DNA of 64,000 bases from Arachnopeziza araneosa (taxonomy: Eukaryota > Ascomycota > Leotiomycetes > Helotiales > Arachnopezizaceae), in the NCBI GenBank assembly GCA_003988855.1, contig QYAI01000156.1, positions 29,560-93,559 of the forward strand, in the 5' to 3' direction. Each line of letters begins with the position of its first letter. Within the stretch, counting starts at the first letter, position 1. Both the position numbers and the translations under genes were made by a program. The notes under the pieces are model-generated. The model was given only the letters and a program-made list of their open reading frames with translations, had not been told where the DNA came from and did no database searches. Below are positions 31,675 through 42,130 of this stretch, in pieces.

Positions 31675-34600
31675 TTAGACACTCAATTCAATTTCCTTGC
31701 TCGTAGCGATCTGCGACTTGTAGGGAGCGAGAGCTACCTTGACATCATTGTCAATGAAGCGCTGTACCTGCTCTGGGCAGCTAGAAGATTTGAAAAGTTA
31801 GCTTTTTCCTATCCAATAATGTTCCGGCATGGAGCAGAGCAATTTTTTTCCCAAGAAGCATTTCAAATAATTGGGAGTGTAAATTCAAGGAATTAGATAT
31901 CCTTACCGGCCAATGAAGTTCTTTGGATCCAGCATGCCGTCAATTTCACTCCAGACTTCCTTAAAGAACTCGGTTCGTTTAATTCTCTCAATAAGGTCAT
32001 TCTTACCACCTTCCTTCTTGACAACGTCGCTGGCCTGGTGACTTAGGACACGAATTTCTTCATGAGCATCTTGACGCGACTTGCCTAATTTCGTCAGTAA
32101 GTATGGATTTCAAGGGTTTCTTCTAGAGTGAAGAGCAAGGTGTTTAAATAAAAATGACCCAAGAAGAAAATTAACGAACCTAAGCTGACAAGCTTCATGA
32201 TTATATTCTCAGTAGCCATGAAGGGCAATTCTTCCATCTTGTCTTCATTTAGTATAGTAATTTTTAAAAGGGGCGAGCTGAGTTCTGCTACTTGCTCCAG
32301 GGACGGATCTAAGGCCAAAGACTTACAACACGGCTATGAATTCTGGCAGGGTAAACAACAAGACCACTGACTACATTATCTAAGGTCATGCAAATTGCAT
32401 CCGAAGTCAGGAATGCCTGTTTCAAAACTTAGTATAAGACTCAAATAGTGTTAAGAGCCGAGGAGTGCCTTTTAACAGCTTCTTAATAGCTCAAAACTCG
32501 ATACTCATAACATGGAACAATGGAGAGAGTTATACTGACCTCTGGAATTGTGATTCGACGAATGGCACCTATTCACTACCATTAGCATAATCCACTCAAT
32601 TTCTAGAATCAGGTTGCATCATTTTAACACAAAAAGAAAGACGGTTTAGGATTTATTAATGAGTTAGAGAGGATAACCTCTCGCAGTAGGTGAGTAATTT
32701 TGAGAGATGGGTCTTAATAATTTGACTTGTAACACAAACGGGAATAAAGAAGTGCGAAGGGAGTACCGACTGTCGTCTAAGGTTCTCTCAAACCACTGTT
32801 GAGCATAAGTGTCCGAAGCGTTCTTGTTTAGGTTGGCGAGATGGCGACCAAGACCTGCAATTCGCTGATAGGAGGTTAGGTTGCTTTGTCATTTCAACGT
32901 TCGCGGAAAGCTTATGGCTAAAGCACGGATGAACTTACCTCACAACGCATTGGGTTTCGCCTGTTAAGAATGGGAATTTAGCCTTGCCTCCGGACAAATT
33001 TAAGAGCACATAGCGATGTCCCGGGAGTTTAAGTAATCGCTCCCAGAAACATGGTGGAATATAAAGTAAACGGATCTCGATATTCTTACTTGTAAGCCAT
33101 TGCTGATGAACCTATGCAGCGAATTAGTATGCGCTTTTAATTTTCTTCCAGGGTAGATAAGGAGCTAAATAGCCGAGCTTTGAGAGAATATTTAGGAAAT
33201 AGCATATAGCGCTCTCACAACAGCTTCTAATTTTGAATCGCTTATAGGAAAAAGAGAATGGTATGAGAATAAGCTCACCAATCTGATCCTTCTCGAAAGG
33301 TTCCTCCATTTCCTTTTGGGCAGCCAGATGACGGATATCGCCTGTAATTCTTTGGACTACTGCACCGAATTCGGAAAGAGCATTTCCGACCCTCAAATCA
33401 ACGAGACGGGTATATGTTTGCGTGGATATCGCGTAACAGCCAGGGAAGCCAGCTTTAGCGCAGAGGATATCGTTAAGCGAATCAATTTTATTACCATCGT
33501 TGTGGAAAATCTCCATAAAAGAGGCTAGTGAGGTTAAGGGGTCAACGACGGTCGGATTTGAGTGGAAAATGAAATTACCTTGCGTTCCAGTTGTGCCTTG
33601 GGCTCCACGGAATCGTAAGTCAGAGCTTTTCTGCAGTTAGTATGAAACTTCAAGAGGGAAATGAGAGAAAAAGGAGAGGTCGAGCTTCCACAATTGCTCC
33701 TAATAGATGTATAAAATACTAGACTTCTATAAACTCATAATCGAGGAAAGGATATGACGAACCGGACGCGAGAGACATCTTCAAGTACCATTAACAGATC
33801 TTGGATCCACTGACAACTTCGACGGCCTACGGTAATCAATTGTGCAGGCTGATAGTGGGTGTACTATTGCTAGATCAGTATGGGATTTGAAATATATTTC
33901 ACGGAGCTCTGAAGACATAATCCAAAAGCTCGGTGCCTATATTAAAGCTAATTTAAAGACGGGGGAGAGGAGACGAACTCCAAGCGTTGGCATCTCCTTG
34001 TACTGAATGGAGAACTGTGATAACTTGTGTATGACAGTAGCTAACTTGGGAAGCAGGAGGTCGAGGCCGTCGCGAAGGAAGATGAGATCGGAATTATCAG
34101 TCACATAGCAACTTGTCGCTCCTGTGTGTCAAGATAGTAATTAGTACTCTATTAACAAGTAAATTTGAAGCTGAGACGACATGGTGGAATGAATTGTTAG
34201 ACATTCAGGTAAGAAATTAGTCTGTGTGAATTGAGGAGTTACCATAGTGGATAATACCCGCGGCAGCTGCTAATAAGTTAGTAAAGACCTGAGAAGATAT
34301 TCCAGGAACTGCGGAGTTAAACTCCTAAATGAAGACTTAAAAAGAGTAGAATTGGACGGACCAGGAGCGACTTGGCCAAATGCATGCACATGAGCCATCA
34401 CCTATCAATTGATTTTAATTAATGTACAATCGATGTGTGGACAGGGGCCATACATCATGTCGACGCTGTAAAACGAGTCAGCGGTTGCTTTGTATAGGGT
34501 GATGTTTGTCACCGCCTTTTTCTGCAATCTTCAACATTGACAGGTGAATACGGACCTTCTTCTCTTCCGCAGCAGCAACAACGAAGTCACTATCGGTCAT

Positions 34601-34841
34601 GGTAACATGCGCGGTCATCTGCTCAATCGCCTCATCAGAAATTGGAATGCCAAGCTCCTTCTCTGCTTCTGCGAGCCAGACCCAAAGCTGACGCCTCAAT
34701 TTATGTCAGTACTTCAATCATGATTGGAGGTCATGCAACTTACCATGTGGAGCCGCGGGTGCGGGCAGAGAAGATAGTCTTCATCTCGGTGCTGGCATAG
34801 CGTGAAGCTAGCGGGGTTTGGTAGGTGTCGTTTTCAGACAT
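31675..34841 (-). CDS. ADE13: adenylosuccinate lyase (17 exons)
   Basis: Cleaves SAICAR to AICAR and adenylosuccinate to AMP in purine synthesis (cytosol, homotetramer). Exons from 5' to 3': 34744-34841, 34556-34694, 34454-34465, 34362-34401, 34243-34269, 33979-34121, 33763-33863, 33579-33625, 33279-33524, 33090-33111, 32939-32960, 32771-32864, 32540-32568, 32327-32416, 32180-32237, 31907-32084, 31675-31780. All phases agree and give 483 residues, the usual length. Seen: MSENDTYQTPLASRYAS, WVWLAEAEKELG, RRHDVMAHVHAFG, IIHYGATSCYVTDN, YTHYQPAQ (catalytic His), FRGAQGTTGTQ and the fumarate-lyase signature GSSAMAYKRNPMR, which spans exons 9-11. ELPFMATENIIMK and DPKNFIGR mark the C-terminal part. 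Exon 3 has only 12 bases (RRHD). Introns total 1715 bp, more than the coding part. Donor 2 and donor 4 are GTCCGT, donors 6, 7 and 15 GTTCGT, an unusual shared form. The gene looks intact. Confidence 0.93.
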
Positions 34842-36558
34842 TTTGGCAATTGTAACTTCTTAAGAAATCGCGAGTGTGGAGGAGTTAGAAGGTAAACTGA
34901 TAGAGGGGTAGAAAGAAATTATTCTGCCGCTGCGGCCGCATTTTCTTCTCCACGTGAACATAGTCACCCCACCTCCATCACCACACGAAAACTTTTCAAG
35001 CTCCTACAAATCCCGAGTTCCACTGGGCTACACCAATTAGCAATGTTCACGATCTCGGAAGGTGCTCTGCCTACAATAATAAGCGGTTGCTATATAAGTT
35101 TATAGCCGCATGTTCGACTAGAGTCCAAAACAATTCATAGATATCAGAATTCGGAATCTCACCAGCAAATACCATGGCAGCAAGATATAGTACGATCATC
35201 AAAATAGTCGTATCTTGATGTCTTTTGCCTTCTACTAATTTCATAATACTCGTGTTTGACAACCCTTTGTCAATTTGGACTATACATGTTCTGCCTTTTG
35301 TTGCCATGACGTTTTCCCCACTCTTCAAGACCCTGTTGTTACTCTACCAATCTTTGCCAGCGTTACAATCACCCAGATCTTTAACCTCTGACGTTTCCAG
35401 GTGGGCTGGCTTCACCAAGTAGCCTCTTCTTTCATTTCTTGTTTAGAATTCCGATTAGGACTAGTGCTCATTCTACCGACTACAAACACACTTAATTTCT
35501 TTTTAGGAAATTGGAAGGTCAAAAAGAGTTCCAATAGGCTTATATATGCACAGAATAAGACTGCTTAGGGAAACTTGACAGCTTCGAATCTCAGTAAGGC
35601 GTGTTATGTCCGCATTCTTTTGCTTCTGCATCTTACTGAGATATATGTTATCATACATTTTCAAGTCTCTCGGCGACAAAAGTTAATCTTATCATAGAGA
35701 ATCTGATGGCACAGCGGCAAGGAATGACTTGAGTGGTGTTCTACTATCAGTGATAGGAGAACTAGATGCAGCGACTGCTCTCGTGATTACTGGAACTGAG
35801 CGTGTTCGTTTAATTTTTGGAATTGCAGAGTCAAATCTGTAAATAAAGACTTGGGCAGTATCGAAAAAGTTGGTACCGAGCAGCTGAGGATGGTCATATT
35901 CCTGGCAATGATGGTTTGGCCTTAGGCCTAGAAAGAAAGGTTAAGGAATTTACTAGTCGACAACATTAACGACATACAGCTGCTGGAAGATTGCTATTCA
36001 ATAACTCAGATCAGATGTACTTCCAGAGTATCTACCCTGGGAGTGAAAAGTTTTTCCGAATTTGTCTTTAGTTATATTCAATCTAGGTGTTGTTACAAAC
36101 TACATTGGGCTTCTTTAATTGTCGCGGGAAATTCGAGTTAACATATTTCATCTCTTACGCTGTCACATCGTTGCATTTGCTACTTGTTTGCTTTAACTTC
36201 TATAGAGACAGCCTTTGTATCTTGATTATCTCCTTCGGAATTATTCTCAACTACTCGAAAACTACGAAATCTCACTATTGAAATTTGAATAATATGGAAA
36301 ATCCTACGTTTTTTTATGATTGTTTCACTTGAAGTATTTTCCTACACATAATTGGATTGGCTGTCAAGAGCGTATTGCATTTTCAACATTTCTACTTTAT
36401 CTATCATCTTTCGTACTTCATGCTCTTGAGTTGAGTATCTTCAGATAATCTTCGAGAGAGGTAAATTCAAAATTCGATTTCAAAAACAAAAATAAATCTT
36501 ACCATTTTTTAACTCTATCAATAAAGATCTCTCATTGTACAATACTTAAGAACCAGGT
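34842..36558. other. intergenic, 1.7 kb
   Basis: The left end is the promoter of adenylosuccinate lyase; it contains a NotI-type GCGGCCGC at about 34933. The remainder up to the stop of the MDR gene holds only short frames (35071-35328, 35225-35422, 36087-36281) without family resemblance. Nothing else was recognised. Confidence 0.5.
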
Positions 36559-37891
36559 TCAGGTCGATTCAAGCACAACTTCAACCTTTCTCGCACTAAC
36601 ACCTTGCTTTTGTCTATCAAGCCCAATCTGTACCTCGCTCAACCCGTTGCCTACTATCAGTGCCTTTGGATTGGGAATCAGCTTCCCAGATTTCAAAGCC
36701 CATGGGACATATGTACCCCACACTTCCTCAGCCACCTCTGGCTCTTGGAAAACAATGTTTCCGGACCCTACGCGAGAAATTGTCACATCGTCGAATAGAT
36801 CAGTAGGAGCAAGCCCAACGCTTGTAATCTTCCCTCCACCAAGTGCGTGGAGAACAGCGGCATTTTGTCGTACCGTTTCATCAGATCCAATGGCGTCATA
36901 GGCTCCTACTACAGTCTTTCCCTTCAGGAGATCAATTAAATCAGTTACCACATCTGGATTATGATAGTCGAGAGCATGAGTTGCACCCAATTCCTTGACG
37001 TATTCAAAGTTGGACGGAGACGCTGTCGTGACTACAGAATATCCAGCTTCTGCTGCGAACTGAATAACAGAGCTGCCTACTGAGGAGGAGCCTCCCCAGA
37101 GTAACAAAACCGGGACATCTTTCGCGCTTGTGCATGGTCGCGACAAACTTGAATCCGTCTTGGGATAGTTTAATGCAAGTGTAGTGCTTAGATAGAGTCC
37201 GGCAGCGGCTGTAGAAATTGACAGAGGCAAGACAGCGGCTTCCGTAAATGATACATCATCAGGGATCACAGAAGTCGTTGCTCCGAGCAAAATAGGGTAT
37301 AATTGAAAGCCGCCATATGCTGATCCCTTTGCATGGCCTAGTGTGTGGGCTATTACTCGTTGGCCAATAGAGAATTTGTCCTTTAGATTCGAGCCAACCT
37401 CGATCACTACACCGGCCACGTCTTCACCCAGAATTGTTGGGTAACTCAGATTGAAAGAGTTGGAAGATTGGATTTTCCACTAAATTTTCGTTCAGCCTTT
37501 TTCGTTCCTCAAAATATTCCCCAGACGGGATAGATTGATATCAAGAGCTATGGTGATGTTGCCGGTGCATCACACACGAGACACTAGGTCTCGGAACAAA
37601 AAGAATCAGGGCCTAACAAAATCAAGAAATTCTCACATCTACTGGATTTACTGCAACGACGTGATTCCGGATGATCAACTCATCATCGCCAGCTTTCGGA
37701 AAAGGAACCTCAGCCACCTCCAACCGAGATTTCTCAGCCGGGATTACAGCGGCATAGTTTTTCTGCTGCTTGTCGTGAATTGTTTCAGTTTTCTCGAAGC
37801 CAAGGAGTTTTTCACTAGCATGGAACCATTGACCGAAAGCTCCGGTCTCAAGTAGGCATCCAATGAACAGAAGTTGGCAAAAAAGCCGCAT
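36559..37891 (-). CDS. zinc-independent MDR oxidoreductase (quinone/enoyl reductase type)
   Basis: Exons 37637-37891 and 36559-37479 join in phase (intron 157 bp, GTGAGA...TTTAG) and restore NPVDWKIQSSNSFNLSYPTILGEDVAGVV, the typical start of the GroES-like domain. Then come GQRVIAHTLGH, AAVLPLSISTAAAGLY and the NAD(P)H-binding stretch VLLLWGGSSSVGSSVIQFA with AGYSVVTTASPSNFEYVKELGATHALDY. No catalytic or structural zinc cysteines are seen, as in toxD-like/trans-enoyl reductases. The total from the first Met is 391 residues, about 40 more than usual. The extra N-terminus (MRLFCQLLFIGCLLETG) looks hydrophobic and may be an artefact of a missed upstream intron; the core begins at KNYAAVIPAEKS. 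The substrate is unknown. It is divergent from the SDR at 38464. Confidence 0.85.
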
Positions 37892-38463
37892 CTCGATCCT
37901 TCAGTGCGTCAAGTTTGTGGATCTGCTCTCACAATCAAGTCGTTGACGAAAGCCTTAAAACCCTTGGATTTGAAAGTAAATCGCTGTGGGAGACGTTGCG
38001 GGGGGTTTGATGTATTTAATGGACAGCATAATCGGAGTGATAAATTCTGCCACTGGATGGCGTCAGCATCAAAGTGAGGGGATCTTCCTTTCGATGCGGC
38101 CGCAATCTCCGCTAACCTTCCGCCGAAGCGTCCGCACTCGTACCTGCAGGTCGAGGGGATTGCGGATTTAACATCTCGAAACCTCCACATCTTACATTAG
38201 ACTCTATTGATTACCAACTAACAGGTCGTAGCTTTTTGAATATATAATCCCTTAGGAATAATCTTCAGAATCTTGCTCGAATCTTTGACAGACTCAAACT
38301 AACAATTATTCACCATTCATTTTGGACGCCAGGAAGAAATACATCTACATATCTCAATTATTTTCCAGGATTTAGCCCTTACCTATTGAGACTAGATCAT
38401 ATATACCAATTCTCCACATATTTTTGGATCATTTCTACTCACTACCTGCCATTATTAAACGTT
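37892..38463. promoter_or_regulatory. shared promoter of divergent MDR and SDR genes
   Basis: 572 bases between the two start codons. A TATA-like AATATATAATCC lies at 38238-38249, about 215 bases before the SDR start. A GCGGCCGC site lies near 38097. The head-to-head layout allows joint control of the two oxidoreductases (inference). Confidence 0.45.
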
Positions 38464-39486
38464 ATGGCGGAAAGATACTCTGAAGCCCACAAGGCCGAAA
38501 ATCTGGCTGGACCGGGAGATAGTCGTCCAACAGCATTTCAAATAATTAAAGATGAAGGCTTGGAAGGAAGACTGACAGACAAAGTCTTCTTTGTGACAGG
38601 TACCTCTGCTGGTATTGGTCCCGAGACAGCTCGTGCATTGGCTGCAACGGGAGGGAAGGTCTTCATGACTGTGAGAGACCTGAAGAAAGGAGAAGCAGTA
38701 TGTGCGTCTTTTCTTGAGCCTGGCCGTGTTGAGCTTCTCGAAATGGATCAAGACTCCCTGGAATCTGTCCGAGCAGCTGCTAAGGTCTTCTTGAGCAAAA
38801 GCGGCAAACTCAATGTTCTGGTCTGTAATGCTGGAATTATGGCTACCCCATTTCAGAAAACGAAGGATGGCTTTGAAAGCCAGTTCGGAGTCTGCCATCT
38901 GGCACATTTTCTTCTCTTCAACCTTCTTAAAGACACCCTTCTCGCTTCGTCGACACCAGAATTCAATTCTCGAGTTGTAACTGTTTCCTCCATTGGTCAT
39001 ATGGCTGGCGAAGTGCAGTTCGGCAACTACGGTTTTGAGGATGGAAGTTATAATCCGTGGAAGGGCTACGGCCAAGCGAAGACTGCCAACATTTATATGG
39101 CGTCCGAAATTGAGAACAGATATGGGTCTAAAGGGCTTCACGGTTTATCGTTACACCCAGGCGGAATCTGGTCTGGCCTTCAGAAATTCGTCGGGGAGGA
39201 ACAAATGACGGCTTGGAAAACACGACCAGGTGTGCAGAATGAGATGAAGAGTGCGGAACAAGGAGCAGCAACCAGTGTCTTTGCTGCAGTTGGGAAGGAG
39301 TATGAGGGTAAAGGGAGGCTTTTTCTGGAGGATTGTGCAACAGCGGAGCCAACTGGGACTGTGCCGGCGGTTGAAGGTAAACAGGCTTTCGTAAACAGAA
39401 CGACTGGATTTGCTCCACATGCTTTTGATACGGAAAAGGAGAAGAAGTTGTGGGAGGAGTCTCTGAAGATGGTTGGCCTTGAGTAG
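38464..39486 (+). CDS. short-chain dehydrogenase/reductase (retinol-dehydrogenase/WWOX-like)
   Basis: 340 residues from MAERYSEAHKAENLAGPGDS; the frame is open 78 bases further up, but the Met at 38464 gives the usual N-terminus for this group. Seen: VFFVTGTSAGIG (Rossmann loop, TGTSAGIG at 45-52), EMDQDS, VCNAGIM with NAG at 122-124, VVTVSSIGH (Ser175/176) and the YGQAK box with Tyr202 and Lys206, then LHPGGIWSGLQKF. These are the cofactor and catalytic residues of a classical SDR, so the enzyme should be active with NAD(P)H. No intron, no signal peptide. The substrate is unknown. Confidence 0.92.
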   Translation: MAERYSEAHKAENLAGPGDSRPTAFQIIKDEGLEGRLTDKVFFVTGTSAGIGPETARALAATGGKVFMTVRDLKKGEAVCASFLEPGRVELLEMDQDSLESVRAAAKVFLSKSGKLNVLVCNAGIMATPFQKTKDGFESQFGVCHLAHFLLFNLLKDTLLASSTPEFNSRVVTVSSIGHMAGEVQFGNYGFEDGSYNPWKGYGQAKTANIYMASEIENRYGSKGLHGLSLHPGGIWSGLQKFVGEEQMTAWKTRPGVQNEMKSAEQGAATSVFAAVGKEYEGKGRLFLEDCATAEPTGTVPAVEGKQAFVNRTTGFAPHAFDTEKEKKLWEESLKMVGLE

Positions 39487-40167
39487 TGATTATAGCTAGT
39501 AATGGACTCGATTTGGCCAATTGTACACTGAATTATATTCCATCTTAGCTTCACTTCATAGTACACCTACACAATAACTTAAGTTGGCATTTATCGTCTG
39601 GTGTAACTGCAGCAGTTTTTCGTTCTTCAATATACGCAAACCCGTAAACTTACAGATATGGCGTTTGCGGCTCCCTTGACATAAGCAACACATCTCACTT
39701 TTCAGTATCTTTAACCTTTTCAGGAAATATCTTCAGTGGATAGATCACGCTCCATCGGCTTTCTACAGTAATTTCCCGATTCTAGGATACATGCGAAGGC
39801 TCGGAGTGGCAGATGACAGTTCCGGCTGGGGTTGATTGGCACCAGCTATCCTGGGTGGGGGAAATCCTCAAAACGATCTGGATCGCACCGCACCATCCTA
39901 GTTACTACAGCGTGGTACATTCTGGTACAATGTTGCATTCGTATGAAACTTACGGTACTTGAGTACAGATTACGTGAGTACAAGGTAGGGCAAGCGAATA
40001 TTGAATTTCCTCACCCAAAACTAGCCATTTGGACGACTGAAAGACTTCTCAAAAATCCAGTACGAAGTCTATTGTCTGCAACTAAGCTTGAATCAAAATT
40101 TCAGACCTTATTGTACCAGTTTTATACTTAGAATGAGTTCCAAAGACTATATCTACCTAGGTAATAT
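39487..40167. other. intergenic
   Basis: No supported gene; a 99-codon frame at 39832-40131 has no family resemblance. Confidence 0.5.
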
Positions 40168-40626
40168 TTAACCTACAGAAACTGGTTTTCCCGCTAAAGT
40201 TCGCCTGATCTGGCACCATACGTCATCCCCACCCAAGAACACTCTGATGCAGAGTTGCACTCGATAGAATCTTACAGTAGATGTTTCTGTATTGGCCTGG
40301 GTCAGTGCAAGTAGATTTGACTTAATTTCAAGATGTAACACTATCTCGGCAAGAATTTCCGCGGGAAGAGCAACTTTTACAAATCTTCCAAACGTAGAAA
40401 ATACGAAGGAAAAATACTCTCGCGCCTCTGGGATTCCAATTCGACGGCGAAATAGATACGGAACAATTCGACAACAATATTGAGGAGCCGGACACAATAA
40501 ATCATGGAGATTTGGCCCAGTATTCGGATAAGGATATCGAAAATGATTTGGACAGTAAATCAGACTCTCGTTCACCGGCCAAAACAACTCGAGTGGACAA
40601 GCCTCAGATAGAAGAGGTTTACACAA
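40168..40626 (-). CDS. possible F-box-like fragment
   Basis: A 152-codon frame. The only recognisable piece is LPAEILAEIVLHLEIKSNLLAL, which resembles the first helices of an F-box (LPxEILxxIxxHL...LLAL), the Skp1-binding part of SCF ubiquitin ligases. The N-terminal half is Pro/Cys/Tyr-rich without a match, and nothing after the motif looks like a substrate-binding domain. It may be a remnant, or chance. It lies directly before an MFS pseudogene, so the area seems to be decaying. Confidence 0.25.
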   Translation of the reverse strand: MCKPLLSEACPLELFWPVNESLIYCPNHFRYPYPNTGPNLHDLLCPAPQYCCRIVPYLFRRRIGIPEAREYFSFVFSTFGRFVKVALPAEILAEIVLHLEIKSNLLALTQANTETSTVRFYRVQLCIRVFLGGDDVWCQIRRTLAGKPVSVG

Positions 40627-40710
40627 ATTGGATTTGCATTTAGTTCCTCTTAGTTTTGTCCTCTGTCTGTTTACTTGATCCTGATACTACTATTCACTAC
40701 TCACAACTAG

Positions 40711-42130
40711 ACACAGATCTCCTGGCATATCTAGATCGATCGAATATTGTATATGTTCTTCTGATTCTCCAAGCTGTGCAAATATGGAGTCCAAAACCTT
40801 GACCACAGGAACGCAAGGCTTGCAGGCATGGAAGAAAGGTTGAAGCTGGATTCTTCAAGCTACACATGGCTTCTCACTATCTTCTGTATTGCATACATTG
40901 TCTTTGAACCGCTGGCATTGATGCGGAAGATTATGCCTCCTCACCGATGGGCTGCTTTAACGGTCATATGTTGGTCAACCTGCGGTACTCTACAATCAGC
41001 TACTTTCAATTGGGGAGGGATGATGATAGCACGATTCTTTCTTTGGGCATTTGAAGCCTCATTCGTCCCGGGCATTCCATACCTGTTGTCTTTCTTCTAC
41101 CTCCGCAACTAATTGGGCCTTTATTGTGGATTACATGTAAACGCCGCTCCGCTGGCAACGTGCTTTGCGGTTGCATTAGCCTATGATATCACGTCTAGTC
41201 ATCCTCACGGCATAGCAAGCTAGAGGCTGTTATTTCTTGTCGAAGGATTGCCTGGCGGTATTATCGCCGTTCTGTCATTTTTCCTTTGCCCGATAGCTCT
41301 GACATGGTGAAATCCCGAGCTATCAGACAAGTTGGAAAGGATCAACTCGTAAGACTTCATGTTGTCAATTGGCACGATGTTGGGTCGAATTTATGTGATA
41401 TTAAGGTTTGCTGACTCTCGAGGTATAGAAACATTTCTGATGATATCTTAGCCGTGGATTATAGGTCAAATGTTTTTTCTTGTAACCTCAGCTTCTCGTC
41501 ACTTTCGGGTTTTCTCCCAACGGTCTTCTTCCAGATAGGTTTCTCCAAGGTGAATGCTCAAGGCTTACCAGCGCCGCCATACTTTTTCACTTTCCTTCTT
41601 ATAATTGCAACCTGTTATATTGCAGATAAGATATCACAACGTGGCCTTCCAATCTTTCTTCTCTCGATTATTGGCGCTGCGAGTTACATTATGGTACACA
41701 TATTTGCACTTGATTTAATGAAAATCGATCTTTTGGACAGCACACAACAAGCACCTTTGGGAAACTTTGCTCGTTAACTCTGTGATTTATGCTTCAAATC
41801 TACACTGATACTTTTGAAGCTTGCGACTTTTACCCATGTTGATGTGAGATACGTCGGTGTTTATCTCGCGGCTGCTGGAGTTTTCCCATGCATCGGAAAT
41901 ATCTTACCATAGGTTTTAAACAACCAAGGAAGTGACACCAGGAGGGGAGTAGGAATGCCATGATAAACGTGATTGAACAGTGTGGACCACTGTTGGGAAC
42001 AAGATTATATCCATCTAGCGAGAAACCGCTTTACCGTACGGGCATGTCGGTGTGTGCTGCATTTACGCTGTTGAATGGGGCTCTCGCTCTGGATTTGGAT
42101 TTTTTGGGGAAAGTGGGAGAATAGAAAGTT
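40711..42130 (+). pseudogene. Dal5-type MFS (allantoate permease family) pseudogene
   Basis: Begins at TDLLAYLDRSNI, the helix-1 motif of anion:cation symporters of the Dal5 family, then LAGMEERLKL, YTWLLTIFCIAYIVFEPLAL, NWGGMMIARFFLWAFEASFVPG and YLLSFFYLRN. In-frame stops: TAA at 41110-41112, TAG at 41221-41223 (where relatives have the Trp of NWRLLFLVEG), TGA at 41308-41310, and TAG at 41910-41912 (the Trp of ILPWVLNNQG). The later parts FLPTVFFQIGFSKVNAQG, APPYFFTFLL and VLNNQGSDTRRGVG are still readable but in shifted frames. The N-terminal cytosolic part was not found. Two Trp-to-TAG changes fit RIP or ordinary decay. No function is expected. Confidence 0.85.

Noticed and set aside
31630..31896. 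88-codon plus-strand frame
   Set aside because: Antisense to the last exon and last intron of adenylosuccinate lyase.
38455..39141. 228-codon minus-strand frame
   Set aside because: It lies antisense to the SDR, whose motifs are complete; it is a shadow frame.
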